NCBI GenBank assembly: GCA_020137815.1
Contig: CM035360.1
Coordinates: forward strand, 563,001-627,000
DNA from: Hormiphora californensis
Lineage: Eukaryota; Ctenophora; Tentaculata; Cydippida; Pleurobrachiidae
DNA length: 64,000 bases
Direction: 5' to 3'
In this document: one piece after another, positions 18,364-30,414 of the stretch
Position numbering within the stretch: the first letter of the stretch is position 1
How the letters are laid out: the number at the start of each line of letters is the position of its first letter
Notes under the pieces: generated by a model
Told to the model about the DNA's origin: nothing
Database searches by the model: none
Seen by the model: only the letters and a program-made list of their open reading frames with translations
Made by a program: the position numbers and the translations under genes

Positions 18364-21300
18364 TTAGTTAGTCTCATCTCTGGTATCCTCAGTGTCGGAG
18401 CTGGAACCAGTCTCACCATCCTTAGTGCGAGTTGAGGATTCAGTCTGATATCCATCCTTAGAGCTGGAACTAGCACTCTCATTGTCTCCAGAAGAACTAG
18501 AGGCAATCTCACTATCCCCTGTACCCCCTAGTAAGGAACTCTCACTATCGTCACTATCCCCTAAGGAACCTCTACTCTCACTATTTCCCGAAGAACGTCT
18601 ACTCTTACTATCCCCTACTTCCACGAGCACAATCCCCACAGTGGTAGCCACCACTTCAGCCCCTCTAAACCTCCTCTTCCTCTCCCATCCTGTACCCCAG
18701 ACCAGTTCCACCCCAGGTAACTCACCCCTCTCCACCACACTACCCGTCACAATCACATGACTCTCCTGCGACATCACAGTAGTTTGTGTGACCTCTGCCA
18801 CCACTCTAGGTGAACCTAAAGCCACAGTTCTGAGACTCACTCTCCATAACTGGGTACTGACCACCCAGCGGCGGTGGAAGGAGAGTCTGTTAGCTGTCCT
18901 GGGTACCAGGTGGATGTTATGGGAGGTGAGACCTAGTTTGGACATTTTAACCCGGACATCGTTTAGTAGAACCATTGCGGTGATTCTGACTCGGGGTCTC
19001 CTGATCTCAGAATCAGGCCACAACATCTTATCAGGGAAGTGTATTTTAGTAAACAGGAATGATTCTAAAGTGTGTTCCATCATCACCATGTTCCCTGGAC
19101 TGTTCTGACCCAACTTCACCCGTTCTACCACTCCTAATGTGTGGAGATGGGTAGAGTGGATCGATACAGCTAACTGCTGATGTCTCAACAGGATCCGTTT
19201 GGAGTTCCCCGACCACACAAGATGGACAGATTCCTCTGTTAGGTAGCTGTGTCGAAGTAGCGGCCTACAACCCCATTTATCCGCATCTGTCATTGGTTTA
19301 TTACTAGAGCTCTGGTCAGGCTCCCTCCCTATAACCGATGTGGCGCTATCCCGTGGATCTCCCAGCCCCACATTCCCGGGCTTCATTGGATCGTAATCCC
19401 TGACACACACAATCCCGTGAGCCCAGATCTGGACCCCGACCTTCCTCTCCATTATCTTCATCTCCCTCTGCCACTGGGTCACCGCCTGCCGCTCTGATAC
19501 CACAAATACAATCCTGTGTACTGGGTAAATAGCGGGTACTTCACCATAAACTAGATCTTGGATGGTTGGAAAAGAGCGGTGTTCGACAGTGACCGCTGTG
19601 GGAAGGACTCGGGCAAGAGGGTGCCAGCTGTAGGAAAGAAGGGTTGCTAGTGAGAGGATATTCTCCCACACTCCAATAGATGTGTAGAGATAAGGTTGAG
19701 TTGTTGGGAGGAGGGTGGTGTGTGAAATACCAGATTTTGGGTGGGATATTACTCTCGGATGCTGGACATGTTTTAACCCACTTGGTTGGATGATGGTTCT
19801 AGGTCCATCCCAAAGGTCCATCATGGTCATCTCCCTCTCAACAATGGACCTCATCTGGACACCCAGCCCCACAAAGCTATCCCAGTTCGAAGTGGTTGGA
19901 ATTACTTGTTCCCAGGGGGTGGCGAGGGTGAAAAGAGAGGATAATTGTCGGGTCTCCACCACAAATGTAATAAAGTTAATATGGTGGTGTATGGAGTTGT
20001 GGATACCAGATATCATGATAGGTCGACCCACCTGGGCCAGCCCAATAGACCTGACCTTATCACCCTCACCTTGAATCAGCATTGGTATTGCCATGGTAAC
20101 ACGGGGAATTGTGTCTGTTGCTATGGGATACAGTGCATCTGGGCCCCAGTGGAATCTTTGGGAGAAGGTGTGATGTAGCGGTGGACTAGTTACACCTACC
20201 CAACTACTCCTGGTTTCCAGGGTGGTTGCTAGCACCAGATACCCCACTGTCCTTGTTCTCCTGTTTACCACGCTCTTGTGACCACTAACAGTTAACAGGT
20301 GGTGGTCAGTGTATCTGTGGGTTGAAGTTATGGGCCGGGTCTGACGTTCCAGCCCGTATAATGTGATTAGAGCTGTCCCTGGGAACTCCCATCTCCAAGT
20401 TTTGGGTGGACTGACTCTTACATAGATGTCTTTAGAAACCTCATTCTCGGAGTATCCAGCCCTCTGAATGGGAGGGAAGAACTCTCCAGTAACATCAACC
20501 ACTCTAACTCTCTTCTTATGTTCCTCCCCTGCAAACACAAACTTAGTATCACCATGGTGATTATACGCCAGGGATGTGTCACCATGGTGACTGTATCTGT
20601 GGAGGCGGTACTCGTATCCTGCAGTATCCATGACAACCGCGTGATCCGAGAATTGGAGAACGGTGTCACCAGAGCGGGGTGATAAGGGGTGTTTATTAAA
20701 CGAGCCTGGGTGTCGAGACCATGGCTGTTGTTGGTAACCATGGTGATAAGGTCCTTGGTAACCATGATGATGATATCCTTGGTTACCATGGTAACCAGGT
20801 GGTGATCTTAATGTCCAGTTTCTAGGATCTCGATAGAAAGTCGTCCTTCTGCTGTGGCTGAAATGTGTAGTTGTAGAGGAATGGTGTTGGCCATATCTCC
20901 AGTCGGTACTACCAGGATGATGGTTACCATGGTTACTGAATTGACGGTTACCATGGTTACTAAATTGATGGTTACCATGGGTACCATGAAAGCCAGAAAA
21001 TGGTGTCTCACGATCAGAAGACCCTTCTCCTCCAAACACTAACTCTGTATCTGATGCTGCTCTGCTACCACCCTGTAATGATGATGCTCTGCTACCACCC
21101 TGTAATGGTGATGATGATGATGATGCTCTACTGCTACTATCTCTAAATTCTGACTGAGTTACTGATGCTGCATCTTGACCTCCTGTCTGTCTGAGCAACC
21201 TGGCATCTTCCCTAAAATCTACACTTTTAGTCCTTGTAGTTCCTCTAACTGCAGCTGATCTTGATATGTGAGGTGTATCGGAGGATAATTCCGGTTCAGA

Positions 21301-21796
21301 ATCCGGGGTCTCCCGTAGCAACTTGGAACTCTCCCCAAACACTAATTCTGTTTCTCCAGATCCAGGCTGGCCTCCATTGTTGTCGTGGTTTTCAAACACA
21401 AGCTCCGTCTCTTTGGCATGATCCTGAAAAAGAAGGGTTTTAGCTTGCATTGATACCATGGGCAATGCCATTGGGCATTGCCGGCTGTCATGGTGGAAAA
21501 CACTGCTATTTAATTGCTATTTAATTACCTGTTCTCTGTTGTGATGGCGGCTGTGAAAGTTATACTGGGCATTCACAACACTCGCTACCACTAGCAACCT
21601 GAGAGGGAGGGTTGTTATGTTCAAACCCTTCTTTACAGAAACACAGTATAGCTAGGCAAGGGGAGGGAGGGATTATAACAACAGAGGTTGAGAGGAATAA
21701 ACAAGAAAACAGATGGGATAAGAGGTGGCGTCACATGACATTTCAACTTACACTAAAAACCAATTTTTCATTCATCCGACCGTCAGTATCTTGAAA
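18364..21796 (-). CDS. Locus C head: His/Tyr/Gly-rich paralog, about 1034 aa
   Basis: A small exon (21752-21796, FQDTDGRMNEKLVFS) ends before GTAAGT in phase 0 and joins a large exon (21423-18364) that follows CCCTTCTTTTTCAG. Further 5' exons were not found, and the conserved Met in RMN may be the start. In order: three copies of an E-L-V-F-G-E motif in an acidic/Ser region; a His/Asn/Gly/Tyr-rich segment (GYHGNQ, FSNHGN) around residues 140-230; a block with HHGDTKFVFAGEEHKKRVRVVDVTG that aligns with gene B; beta-rich repeats containing (I/V)(W)xxG and VWGTGWER; then a Ser/Asp/Glu-rich tail. Exon 1 is homologous to gene B exon 1 (RMN..LVFS). The frame ends in an acidic low-complexity linker, where the frame changes before the tail gene. 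Confidence 0.7.
20700..20990 (-). repeat. X-box palindromes forming Gly-Tyr-His-Gly-Asn coding repeats (head C)
   Basis: Repeated GGTTACCATGGTAACC-like units, spaced 18-24 bp, encode GYHGN, GYHHHG and NHGN motifs. The unit at 20782-20795 matches the X-box consensus exactly. Confidence 0.85.
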
Positions 21797-22080
21797 CTGA
21801 AATCACATCGCCTAAAACATATAGAGATGGGGGAATGAAACAGAAATATGGGGGAGTAGGGGGAGGGGAGGTGGTTCGAAGATTAGGGGTGGAATCAGTA
21901 AAGGGAAATAAAACAAGCAGATGCGAAACAAAATAAAAATTTAGTATAAATTCCAACATAACTTATCAAATTCAATTGTGAATTGCATCCACTAATTAAT
22001 TCACTGTGAATTATTATCGCCGAACATATTTTACACAAATAATAACACACTGAAACAACTAAAAACTAATTAGATCCTCA

Positions 22081-25000
22081 TCAACTCGACTTCCTTTTAG
22101 AGAGTGTAATGAGCATCATGGTCCTGGTCTGATATCCAAACACCCTCACCTCACCCCACCATCCCCTCTCAACCTTCACAACACGCCATCTGATCCTGCC
22201 ACCTGAATCAGTGTCCCTGCCATCTGACCTCCCCCTCGTAACAACTCCTCCATTCAACCACTGTTCTGTACTATACATTTTAAACACATCGTTGTTGCTG
22301 TCCTTTAGTGGGGTGTTATCCTCTGTTCTCACTTTGATACGAAACCCATCATCACGAGTTGAGAATGATACAGCTGGATTGTGGTTGCTATAGTAACTAG
22401 AATGATGTTTGTTTCCATGGTAATGGCGTTGGTTGTTATGGTAACTAGATTGGCTTACTTCCAGAAGTACCGATGGGGGAGAGAAAAGCACTAGAGGAGA
22501 GCAGGTTAGGATGAAGAATGCGGTGTGACGGGTTGTTATGGTAACACGACGGTAATAAATTGCTGGTTTTGGGGCGGCTGTCAGGGATGAACTAGCACCA
22601 AGTTTGGAGCCACTGATAAAAGATGAAGCTGAACCCGCAGTTCCAACGACTGAACTGCCACCCTTGGCTTTTCCTGAACCCTTTCCTTTGCCGGACCCCT
22701 TGTCCTTTCTCGAACCTTTGCCTTTGCCTGACCCTTTTCCTTTTCCGGCCCCTTTTCCTTTTCCAGTCCCCTGTCCTGCAGATTTGACCGTAGCACCTTT
22801 ACCAGATCCCTTTACCAGTCCACACAATTTCCTCTCTCTGTTACCCATAACCCCATCCATCCCCTTCCATCCCTGATCCCTGTTCACTCTGCACCTCATC
22901 CTCCACACCACTGGACCACTACTGACCTGCCAATACACCACACTTATCATCCCTCCAGGTCTCTCTGTCCCTCCTGATTGGGTGTAGGTGAAACTGGGCT
23001 TCCTTCCTGACCCACCTGCACGTGCAACTTGTTGTGAAATGGTCCTGAACTGGAACCTGCCTAGAACCACCCTGACTTTAGCACTCTGGAACCTGGTTTT
23101 AGATCTTGTTACCAGGATATTAGCAGTGGATCTCAACAACACCATGGCTCGTACAGTGTGGGTCTTGGGGACTTGACTCCCACCTGACATGACGGGTAGG
23201 ACCCATTCCTTGTGATCCACAGAGGTAGGGACTGTTTCTGGTGCCATGCCAATGACAAAAGTCAGGGATTTGGAATGGAAATCAGAGGTATGGGAGAGAA
23301 TGGTAGTCATTCGTGGTGCTCTAGATTTCCCCACTATTGGAGTTGCCTGGGTCGCCTTGGCAACAGATACAGATGCCTTGATTGGCCTTGTTTTGTGCTC
23401 AACTGGAACTCTGATTGGATGGAACCTCACACTGGCACTGGTCACATCATGCACCACAATCACCCCCACCTTCTTACCCTGTTCAGTCTCTATTTTACTC
23501 TCCATTGCACCCTTCACCAACTTCACCACCCCAACTTTACCACCCATGTACTGGACATGGTAGACCCTCACGGTGGGGTGTTTCCTGTGGAACCTGCCCG
23601 AACCTGCCACCCTACCCCAAACCAGGGTCATCTTCAACCTCCTGCCGTGAAGGGCTCGTAGTTGATCAATGGGGGTGGCTTTGAGTATTCTCTTTCTGGT
23701 AGAGGTTGAAGGGGTCAGGAGGAGGGATGGTGTGAGCAACCAGTTATTAGCAACTCTACTTGATCTTCTTTTCACCTTGTGACCCTTACTGGTCTCGTGT
23801 TTTAGCGTTAACCGGTATAAAAACCAGGGTTTGTTGAGGGAGTTGGCAGGTTGGATGACAATCAACCGAGATACCGAGATAACGAATTTAGGGTAGTGTT
23901 GGTAGGTGTTGGTTGTTTCCAAAACCATGACAGCCCGAGAGAGTGGTCCAACTTTGGAGGTCGTCGGGGTTGGACGTCCGAGGGCCGTTCCTGTTTTAGC
24001 CTGAATAACTTTGCGGACTGGGCCAATACGGTGAAAGTATTCAGTGATTGTTTCCTGAATACTCTTATGAGCTGTTATTAGTTCAATTTCCTTTCCTGGT
24101 TCCGTCTCTGATTCTGACTCTATAGTTCGTGTCCTAACCACCAGTATCTTGTGTCCCACCTTATCCACGTGTGTAGAATATTGTCTTGAGAAGAGATGTC
24201 TCCTAATCATAATCCCCTCTCCCATAATCTCACTCCTCAACACCATGGATTTCTGAAGAAATCTCTCTGTTTTAGTGATTCTATCCCGGTGAACAGGTCT
24301 CACCACCCTCCCCTCCACTGACGTGCTGTGTCTCTGTCTAGCTAGGATTCCAATACTCCAATGACTCTGTTCCATACTTCTAAACACCCTGTATTTGTGT
24401 CCCGCGGTGCGTTTGTCTTTAAACTTGAACTGGACCTCTGTAAGGGAGTGTTCCTCGGTTGTTGCCAGGTAACTATGGTAACGCGCCACTGCAAAATGGT
24501 ACTTTTTGTGGTGAAAAACATTGTTAACACCACCCTCAACAACCCTGATAGGTCCAATAAGGTTCCCAGTTGATGGTGCCACCACTGCGGTGACAACTCT
24601 CTTGAGCTTGACAGAAAGGAGGAGAACCTGTCTCTTGTAACGCCTCCAGAATTCCGCACTGGATGATGACGTCACTGATCGTTTGTGAGACAATGTTACC
24701 AGGTGTTTCGGTTCTTTTTCTGAGGATAACTCAAATGTTGCCTATGGTAACTTTGACTTTCTTCTCTCGAGTCTGGGTTAGTTTTGAGACCTGTTTCCTT
24801 GTGGTTCAGATAACACGAACAACTGAGTACCTAGACCCGATATGAGACCCGGTTAGTAGTCTTGGTTTGGAGTGGGTTATCCATGGTAACAGGTCGCTCC
24901 TTTCTCCTCCACATCTCCATCCCCTGCTTCATCTTCACTCCGACAGACACTGTCCTGTGGGCCTAGTACAGCTGGTTGACCAGTAACAACCACACTCTGA

Positions 25001-28000
25001 TTTACTGTATGTTTGTGTTCAGGTATTCACCCTTGTGAGCTTTACCTGGTCCCATACCACAAGAGTCCTCTCCCCAACTCCATTCACTTCACCCCGTTGC
25101 CTGGCAACTGTGAATACAAAACTCTTGTACCGCCGGTAGAGATTACTGGAAAAGAGAGTAGTACTCACCGCCACCCTGCTACCAACCTTCAGCCACACTG
25201 GAGTAGCCTTGCCGTGGTGTTTTGAAGTGGTTGCTAGGATACGGGAATCCGTTGTCCTGGTGACACTGTCAACATTAGAGGATAGAGTCATCTCCCGGAT
25301 ATGATCCAGGGTCACCATGTGATGGACCTCTATCTCATGAGATGAGTCCACTCTTTTTGTGAGTACTTTAGACACCATCCCCGACTTGGCAACATCCCCA
25401 ACCTTTGCAGTTGAGGTTTGGAATCTCAGTTGGTTACCATGGTGCTCAAATGCATTAAATGCTAGGTAAAATGCAGCTGTTCTGTATCTTTTCATTACAG
25501 TGATCTGGTGGTGTACTCGGGCAGTCAGCCTCCCTGTCTTGTGCAGTGCTAGATATGTTACCCTCTTTCTAGTGTTACCCCACCAAACATTGGAATTTAG
25601 TGCCAGGAACACTTTGAGAACATGTTCATTCTGTATCCTGTACCCAGTAGTAACGTGACCCAGTGTACCCTCCCCTAACTCACTGTTAGAGTGCTGGAAG
25701 GAGTTTAGCAAGCAGGCATGTCCTGTTTTGTGTCTAACCACATACAGTTCAGATATTTGGTGGTTTACCACCTTCAACCCTCCAATATAACCACTCTTCA
25801 GCCCTGACACAGAGGACAGGGACCTGGAAATAACGCCACTGGAAACAGTTCTTGTTGAGCTAATGATACCAGTTCGTTGGACCGTGTTTTGTAGACTCTG
25901 GATAGATCGGGTAACATCAAATGTGACAAGATGCTCTCTCTCAGTCTCATGTTTGGTTTTAAGAAGTGACACAGACAGTTCAGTTACCCTCCAACTATTT
26001 CTCTGCACCCTTCTCCTCACTTCTTCAGTGACCATGACCCTGTGTTGTATCCCTGCAGTATCTGATGTATAGGGGATGACGTGGATTCGGAGGATCACAA
26101 CACGGAGAACTCTGAGTTGTGTTGCCCTGTGAGCGGTTACTGTTGCCATGGTACCCTTATCTAAATACATATCTTCTGATGAGGTGTGGTCAACTAACAC
26201 GATACCTCTCCTGGTGCCTGTATAGGACAATACATGACGACCTACCAATCTTGATCTAGTCTGGAACTCAATACTGACACTTTCTATCAACTCGTAGGAA
26301 GTGACTTGGAAGTAGTTCCGGAGATCAAACCCGAATGTCAGGCCGTAAGCTCTCATGAGAAACCCATCTATGTGTAGGGAGATAAGGAGCATTGATGAGG
26401 AGTTGGCTGGCGTGCTTTGAATAACAAACATTGATCTCCTGTATCGGGAAGTAGAGAGAGAGTTCTGTAGAGTTTTAGTGATCTTGATCCCCCTCCCAGA
26501 TTCCTTGTATACTGCTTTGTAGGTGTATCTAGTGGTGTAGTAACTAAAAACATGAGCTCGAACCACCTCAGTCTTACTGCCCAGGAGGACATTACTCAGT
26601 TGAGATATCTCCACCACTCCTCTCCTACTCACTGTTCCGGGTCTCAGGAATATGATCTTGAGACCACCCTGAAACCCGTCCTGGACAGTAGGGTCTGTTG
26701 CCATGGTTACCATAGCCCCACTCACACTCCCATGTGGATCAAGTACCCACTGCTTCCGTACCGTGCTGATTTCCATTTTGAGACGTTCATGTTCCCGGTA
26801 TATCCTCCCCACTCCCACCACCCTAACACCCCTCCCACTCCCACCCTGGGTGTGGATGATCCTGTGGGCGGGGAGGGTGGAAGTGGACAGTCGGAGGATA
26901 GTTGGGATATGGGTGGTGGACTCCATGGACCCTAACTGTTTCTTGTGGCTCAACACCACACCCCACCTAAACACTCCAATCACAATAATGGCACTGTCTG
27001 AGAGGGTTGAGACTGAGAATGAGCTGGTTTCTATTAGCAGGACTTCTGAGATATCATACTGGGAGTGAGGTCTCAATACACCCCGTGGACCCCATTTGAT
27101 GATGGATTGGAGGAGAGTGATATAGCCTTGTCTGACAGTTCTCCTACTCCCCACCCCTCCCCAGAGAATGATAGAGTGGGTTGAGATGACACTGCCTGTT
27201 CTTGTTATGGAGTGTCCAGGATTAAAATGAGCCCTAACATTACTGTAAGGTGAACAAATACAGAACTGAACAGGTGACCCCGCTCTAAGGAGACGGTACG
27301 CAGGATCCATTCTCTCTGGATAGGAGAATGTGCTGCTGAGGAGGGTGTGACGGTATATGAACCGATTGTAAAAGTTGTAAAATGAGAACAGGTTCATCGT
27401 TGAGAACGAGCTGAAGTTCCATATCACAAAATAATTGAAGGGTTGAAGGGACCAGAAATAGGGACCAGTAAACCCGTGAATACATAGTCTCCTATAGGAT
27501 GATGTAGTATCTCGCTTCCTCAACCTCTCATTACCACCCTCCTCCCCTGGGCAGAAGTAGGTTGGAGTGTTAACCTGACCTCTCCAGCAGTCCCTGCAGA
27601 TCTGACAGGGTTGCTGTCTAATAACCTGGTTGTTGGTGTTGGTAGAGAGGGGTTTGGAGGACCAAGGTGATGTGGAAGTTGGTGATTCTCCTCCTCCAGC
27701 CACCTCCCCGCACCGCTCACCCCTCAAGCCCCGGGAGTAGGGAGATGTGATCTGTAGGGAGCTGAGGGAAGAGTGGACTTGGTAGATTAGTGTCCCACTG
27801 GACATGCTAACCTCCCACCTTCCCTTAACCAGAGATACCATGTTTGGTAATGGTGGAGGGGGTTCTTTGAACATCATCACTGTAGCAGCAAGATCTCTTA
27901 TCGGCCTCTTCTGTCGAGATGAGAGGTGCTGGAGACGGTTGTATTTGGAACTGGTTGTCATGACAACTAGAATTGTGATGACGTGATGATTCATCTCCAC

Positions 28001-29839
28001 CATTGGAGTTGTGTCGCTGAGCTGGACAGGGGACTCGACTGGGGTCAACTGAGTTCCTGTCCAGTGTACCCGATGTTGGGATAGGGAGAACCCTGTTAAC
28101 CACTTCACGTAGAAGGGGTGGACAGATGTGGTGTAATAGGGGTAGTGCGGGTCTGCAGTTGCCTTGGTAACCAAGAACGGGGTCCTGGGAACAGGGAGGT
28201 AAATGAATAGAATCATGTAACAGCTTCATGAAAGATGCTTATAGGAAAGATGCTTGTTTAATAGTAACTAGAAAAGATGATAAATTTCAAAATATGCTTT
28301 TTTTAGAACAGCTGATATCACCCAGCCCTACTCCCCTTCTACCCCAGTAGTATTATACCGTGTTTCTTGTAGAGTGGTGTAGGTAAACTGAACTGTAGGA
28401 GGTGGGTATCCTCCCCTGCCCCACTCCTCCCAGGGGTGATGCACAGAGGTCCTAACATCTTTTACCACCCGGTCCCTGGTATACCCATGGACCCGCTGAA
28501 CCCGAGGCTGAAACTCTCCCATATCCGATACATCAACCACCCTTACTCCTTCATAAACCAACCTAGTATCCGCACCATAGACCACAGCTGGTCTCCTTTG
28601 AGAAGGGGGATCAGGGTATTGGTAATCCTTCTCAACAGTGTAGTCGTATCTTCCAGCACCAACGTGAATCTCATGATCTTGAGTAACCTTAATAACAGTG
28701 TCCCTTCTGTCCGAGAGGGGTGTCCTTGAGTGTGATCCATCACGTGACCAGGGTGTGTCATGGTAACCATGGTAACCGCGGCGAGGGTAATGGTAACCAT
28801 GGTAACCGCGTGGAGGATACTGGTTGGGAGGGTAACGGGAATTATAACCAAAGTGTCTTGTGTTAACAGTTCGATGGTGTTGGTGATGATGGTAACCAGG
28901 TGGTCCATGATGGTAACCACGGTAACCAGGTGGTCCATGATGGTAACCATGGTAACCAGGTGGTCCTTGATGGTAACCGGTTATGTGTACTACACTTCTC
29001 GGTCTCCCACGATACCCCCTCCGATAACCAGGATGAGGCCGATGAAAAAATGGATAATCCCTTCTCCAGTCTTGATGGTAACCATGGTAACTAGGATGGT
29101 AACCATGGTAACTAGGAGGGCTGTTACCACGATAACCAGGGTAGCGTGGTGGTTGATTTTGATAAGGCGCTGATTGTTCACCCGGAAACTCTCCATCATA
29201 CTGATTTGGACCAAATACATTCTCCCCTGGTGGTGGCCCCCTCCCCTGATCGTCCCATTCTGGATGTAGATTGGATGGTTGGTTACCATCGTTACCTCCA
29301 GTGTTGATGTGATGACCAGTGTTAAAGATCTCCCCTAGCAACGTGGGACTCCCTGCAAACCTGATCTTGACCTCATCATTATCACCCTGCCCACGTCGCT
29401 CCTGGAGGAAGGACAGAATTCAGAATAGGAATTATTAGGTCTGGGATATCAGAATACTACGTATATTGAAATATTGTGGGGAAGAGCTAAATAAAGAGCA
29501 GAATCTGTATAACTATAATTTGATTAATCGATCAACTAATTAATTAATGTACCTTTTCATTGTCTTCTGATGACTCAGATGGAACAAAGCTACCTGCTAC
29601 TACGACACATCTGAAATGTAAAGTCTTGTTATGAAATACAGGTTTCAGAACCTCTGAACCTCTTTCTCCCCTACCCTGCCCCTCTCATAGTTCTCTAGTC
29701 CCCTCCCCCGCAAGAGCATCTTTCTCCCTCCCTCCCCTTCCCTCTCTCCATTATTGTAACTTACACTAAAAACCAGTTGAACATTCATTCGTTGTCTTGC
29801 CGCCGCTTGTTGAGTAACAAGCCGCTGCGTTACCAACAT
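22081..29839 (-). CDS. Gene B: giant basic repeat protein, 2305 aa in four exons
   Basis: Exons 29765-29839, 28359-29401, 25046-28184 and 22081-24741 have GT-AG borders; their sum is 6918 nt (2306 codons) and all phases agree (0, 2, 0). Start ATG 29839, or the conserved Met in RMNVQLVFS. Exon 2: Pro/His/Tyr/Gly-rich (PPGYHGYHH) followed by VYEGVRVVDVSDMGEF, alignable to head C. Exon 3: CQICRDCWRG...TYFCP zinc-knuckle-like motif, LCIHGFTGPYFW, YRLLRAGSPVQFCICSPYSN, then Arg/Lys/Thr-rich beta repeats. Exon 4: more repeats, a KGKGSG linker (22675-22780) and a C-terminal region ending LSKRKSS. Intron 3 (24742-25045) holds decayed coding sequence homologous to gene A. Sequence tracts are almost identical to A. 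Compared with locus C it lacks roughly 900 residues between head and CIHG block. Confidence 0.75.
24742..25045 (-). other. Intron 3 of gene B carrying decayed exon sequence
   Basis: Donor CAG|GTAAAG and acceptor CCATAG|GCA keep frame. Inside, three frames give fragments such as HRTVSVGVKMKQ and TTRKQVSKLTQTREKKVKVTIG that resemble the intact gene A exon at 32.8-33.2 kb, interrupted by several stops and frame changes. Confidence 0.55.
28185..28358 (-). other. Intron 2 of gene B
   Basis: Donor ACACG|GTATAA and acceptor CTGTTCCCAG|GAC in phase 2; AT-rich, 174 nt. The spliced product reads LQETR-TPFLVTK, which aligns with LERQTRPITS in the uninterrupted head C exon. Confidence 0.7.
28755..29120 (-). 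repeat. X-box palindromes forming Gly-Tyr-His repeats (gene B)
   Basis: At least five exact X-box matches (28763, 28793, 28943, 29078 and 29099 starts) and several near matches encode GYHGYH, GYHHGPP and SYHGYH. Local duplication of the palindrome explains the repeat. Confidence 0.9.
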
Positions 29840-30414
29840 GTAACCATGGGAACAATTCGTGATTTACATAACTAGAGATAGATAGAGAGGGTGGGAATTA
29901 GGGGGGATTCATCTGGGGGTAGCGGGTTCAGGATTTGGGGCTTCCTGGAAAAAGGGCGTAACCTAGTTATTATACCGCGGAAATGAAAACACACACATTG
30001 CTGTAGCTAAAATAAAAGTGAAATAATAACTCTCACATAACTTACAGATTACTATTTACAATAATAAGGATTGTTTTTTAAACGACCTGGGTACTAAATC
30101 CAGCTCGCGGGAATGACCAGAAGACCAAGAAAACATGAGTTTTAGTTGCTTTTAGGAAATCTATCAAATACTCTGGCCATCCCAAAAATTCTAAATGTAA
30201 AGTTTGTCAACTGTAACTTGCTTCACACCGATTTAAGAAAATAGACAAAGTGCGTCTGGTCAACAGTAACAGTGCTAAGTGCTAACAATATGTTTACGTC
30301 ATAATTGAAATACCAAACCTTGATCCCATCCAATATAATATAACTCAGTTCATTTCTAATTCATGATCCCAGCGGATATTACCGAAAATAAGCTGCCAGC
30401 AGCCCTGAATAGTA
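29840..30414. other. Spacer between gene B and tail A
   Basis: AT-rich and without coding potential on either strand. It should contain the promoter of gene B and the 3' flank of A; no clear polyadenylation signal or core promoter motif stands out. Confidence 0.5.

Noticed and set aside
18364-18760. Reading the Ser/Asp/Glu-rich end of head C as an intron
   Set aside because: The acidic/Ser bias persists in one frame for about 80 codons and in the neighbouring frames beyond, as expected for a coding linker.
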